Shown in pieces: positions 62,072-64,000 of a stretch of 64,000 nt of DNA. The DNA is from Thermomicrobiales bacterium (GTDB lineage Bacteria > Chloroflexota > Chloroflexia > Thermomicrobiales > UBA6265). A model generated the notes under the pieces. It did not search any database and was not told where the DNA came from. It saw only the letters and a list, made by a program, of their open reading frames with translations. Made by a program: the position numbers and the translations under genes. The stretch is taken from the NCBI GenBank assembly GCA_041390825.1, contig JAWKPF010000016.1, positions 38,533 through 102,532 on the forward strand. The letters run 5' to 3'. The stretch's first letter is position 1; the number at the start of each line of letters is the position of its first letter.

Positions 62072-64000
62072 GTGGACACCCTGACCGCCGACGTTACCGC
62101 ACCGAAACCAAAACGCGCGCGCCGCAAGAAACCGGTCGACCAGGTCGAGGCTGCGGTCGAAGTTCCCGTTCCCGCCGACGACCACGTTCCTCTCTCGCGT
62201 TTCGTACCGACGCCAGCTCAGCAGGTCGCGCTCGATCAGTTTGCCGCGTTGTACCCGTTTCCACTCGACACCTTCCAGCAGGAAGCGATTGCCGCGCTCA
62301 TCGACGGCGATTCGGTCATGGTGGCCGCTCCGACTGGCACTGGCAAGACCGTGGTGGCGGAGTATGCCGTCTATTCCGCATTCCGCCGAACGGGACGCGT
62401 GATCTACACCACGCCGATCAAGGCGCTTTCGAACCAGAAATTCCGGGACTTGCGTCAGCTCTATGGCGACCAGGTTGGCTTGCTGACCGGTGACGTCACC
62501 GAGAACAAGGGCGCCCAGGTGGTGGTGATGACCACCGAAGTGCTGCGCAACATGCTTCTGCAGACACCGTGGGATGTCGACGATGTCGATACGGTGATCT
62601 TCGACGAGATCCATTTTCTGGCCGATCCGGAGCGCGGCACGACGTGGGAAGAGTCGATCATCCTCTGCCCGGAGCATGTGCAATTGGTCTGTCTCTCGGC
62701 CACGGTCTCCAACGCCGAGGAGATTGCCGGGTGGATTGGGCGCACGCACCGGCCGATCCGGTTGGTGACGCACTACGATCGCGCGGTTCCGCTGTCGCTC
62801 TACTACTTCGTCGACTCCAAGCTCAATATGGTGGTCGATCCGCAGGGCGAGGTCGTCAAGACGTTCAACAATCTCGGTGGAGAGGCGCGCCGTCAGGTGG
62901 GACGGCGGACGTCGCAGCGTGGGCGGTCCGAGCAGGACTCCCCGACCATGGACGAACCGTTGGCGCACGAGATCGTGGACGAGCTGGCCGCGCGCGACAT
63001 GCTCCCGGCGATCTATTTCCTTTTCAGCCGAAACGACTGCCAGGTGTTCGCCGAGCGTCTGGCCGCCATCCGACCGAATCTCGTCGACGAGGCGCTGGAA
63101 GCTCGTATCGAGTCGGTGCTTGCGACTACGCTGGCGGCATTGCGTCCCGAGGACCACGAACTGGAACAAGTGAAGATCATCACCCGTCTGGCGCGGCGGG
63201 GGATTGGATTCCATCACGCCGGCTTGCTGCCGGTTCTCAAGCAGCTGGTCGAGGTGCTCTTCGGGCTCGGATTGATGCAGGTCGTTTTCGCGACCGATAC
63301 GCTCGCGCTTGGGGTCAACATGCCCGCCCGTTCGGTGGTCATCGGACGAATGAGCAAGTGGGACGGACGCCGGCGTCGCGTGCTGAAACCGAACGAATTC
63401 CAGCAGATGGCGGGCCGGGCGGGGCGCCGGGGGATGGATGCGTTTGGCCATGTGGTCGTGCCCTATTCGCCATGGCTGCCATTCCGCGAGATGCTCACCA
63501 TCGCCACCGGGCCGCTTGAGCCGGTGCGTTCGGCCTTCGCGGTTCGTTACAACACCGTGCTCAATCTCTGGGATCCGCCGCATGGAGAACGTGTGCGCAC
63601 CATGCTGCAGCAGAGCCTGGCGCAGTTCCAGGCCGGCCAGCGTATCCGCCAACTGGAAGATGACATCATCGAGATCGGCGGGGACATCATCGGCGTGCGC
63701 AAGGGATGCCTGATCGGGCTGCCGGATGGCGACGACCTGCTCGAAGACTACCGGCTGCTCGTTGGCACACGCACGACCGCCGAACAAAAAGAACGCCGCA
63801 TCGCTCAGCAGGCAGCCAGCATCGAACAGTCACTCGACTCCGCACCCTGGCCCGAGCCGGGACGCCAGGCATTGCGCAGGGTCCTGCGTACCGCCAATCC
63901 GGGACTGATCGTGCATGACCGCAGCCGGGGGTGGGGCATCTATCTCGCCCGTACAGCGTCTGGCGTGGGGCTCTTTCTCTTCGACCGCTCGATTCAGATC
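62072..64000 (+). CDS. Ski2-like DEAD/DEAH-box helicase, 3' end outside window
   Basis: At least 643 residues, running off the edge. Walker A is APTGTGKT at residues 86-93, FDEIHFL carries the DEIH box near 178, LSATVSNAEE is motif III, FATDTLALGVNMPA and QMAGRAGRRG are motifs V and VI. A K/R-rich tail of 45 residues precedes the core. The order and ARGRxG-type motif match Ski2/HelY helicases, with the DSHCT region expected beyond the edge. It likely remodels RNA or helps RNA degradation. GTG at 62072 was chosen as the first plausible start; an earlier in-frame start exists only after several rare codons. Frame is continuous throughout. Confidence 0.88.
   Translation, partial: MDTLTADVTAPKPKRARRKKPVDQVEAAVEVPVPADDHVPLSRFVPTPAQQVALDQFAALYPFPLDTFQQEAIAALIDGDSVMVAAPTGTGKTVVAEYAVYSAFRRTGRVIYTTPIKALSNQKFRDLRQLYGDQVGLLTGDVTENKGAQVVVMTTEVLRNMLLQTPWDVDDVDTVIFDEIHFLADPERGTTWEESIILCPEHVQLVCLSATVSNAEEIAGWIGRTHRPIRLVTHYDRAVPLSLYYFVDSKLNMVVDPQGEVVKTFNNLGGEARRQVGRRTSQRGRSEQDSPTMDEPLAHEIVDELAARDMLPAIYFLFSRNDCQVFAERLAAIRPNLVDEALEARIESVLATTLAALRPEDHELEQVKIITRLARRGIGFHHAGLLPVLKQLVEVLFGLGLMQVVFATDTLALGVNMPARSVVIGRMSKWDGRRRRVLKPNEFQQMAGRAGRRGMDAFGHVVVPYSPWLPFREMLTIATGPLEPVRSAFAVRYNTVLNLWDPPHGERVRTMLQQSLAQFQAGQRIRQLEDDIIEIGGDIIGVRKGCLIGLPDGDDLLEDYRLLVGTRTTAEQKERRIAQQAASIEQSLDSAPWPEPGRQALRRVLRTANPGLIVHDRSRGWGIYLARTASGVGLFLFDRSIQI

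Noticed and set aside
61214..63787. Long open frame opposite the helicase and through the glycosyltransferase
   Set aside because: Lies over two strong genes and has no domain; shadow.
1..64000. tRNA, rRNA, insertion sequences, prophage, origin of replication
   Set aside because: I looked for typical motifs (CCA-ended cloverleafs, transposase frames with terminal repeats, dnaA boxes) and saw none convincing.

Overview
The window is high-GC DNA with dense gene packing, many GTG/TTG starts, many 4-8 base start/stop overlaps and almost all genes on chromosome-type functions. The gene mix (ROK kinase, PPi-type phosphofructokinase, Thr/Pro-linker SH3b L,D-transpeptidases, AfsR-like STAND regulator, PEP carboxylase, Ski2-like helicase, UgpABE-type sugar transporter, PstA/DarA) suggests a Chloroflexota bacterium of the Thermomicrobia type. 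That placement is an inference from protein style only; no rRNA or tRNA gene was seen to confirm it.

Layout. 0-12 kb: partial NYN-domain protein (-), a repeat-rich gap, ROK sugar kinase (-), dapF and a membrane-anchored protein (+), a small Cys protein (-), a large LuxR/STAND regulator (+), then a minus-strand run of winged-helix protein, PPi-phosphofructokinase and dynamin-like GTPase; CBS-zinc ribbon protein (-) and PadR regulator (+). 12-18 kb: ilvE (+), a TlpA/ResA thioredoxin pair (-), MarR (+), a frameshifted helicase-associated-domain protein (-), a DUF6062-like Cys protein and inorganic pyrophosphatase (+). 18.5-22.7 kb: a histidine kinase, response regulator and MMPL transporter, all with broken frames. 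22.9-33 kb: FAD oxidoreductase, two L,D-transpeptidases (one frameshifted), PEP carboxylase, MOSC protein, tartrate/D-malate-type dehydrogenase and a BKACE (DUF849) enzyme. 33-37 kb: iron(III)-type ABC transporter with intact binding protein but broken permease and ATPase. 37-43.5 kb: a LysR/IlvD/sugar-ABC block lying between tsaE and the tsaB-rimI-tsaD operon. 43.5-49.4 kb: t6A synthesis genes, inositol monophosphatase, a hypothetical, a stand-alone Lrp/AsnC RAM domain, a PstA/DarA-like c-di-AMP receptor and an M20 peptidase. 49.4-57.3 kb: a 7-copy ~62-bp tandem repeat array, S9 peptidase, ThDP enzyme, hydroxypyruvate isomerase, tartronate semialdehyde reductase, RraA-like protein and HpcH/HpaI aldolase, which together look like a hydroxy-/oxo-acid catabolic neighbourhood. 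57.3-64 kb: penicillin-acylase family hydrolase, thiL, a GT4 glycosyltransferase and a truncated Ski2-like helicase.

Two things stand out. First, reading-frame breaks are concentrated in a few loci (16.6, 18.9-21.5, 24.5, 34.3-36.1 kb) while neighbours are clean; several breaks fall in short homopolymers, so gene decay and assembly error both remain possible. Second, small repeat families recur: heptanucleotide arrays, a GCGGCCACGGAGG-type element that is tandem at one site and single at two others, and TCCTGAGCG palindromic elements, one of which is associated with a ~37-bp duplication of the start of padR.
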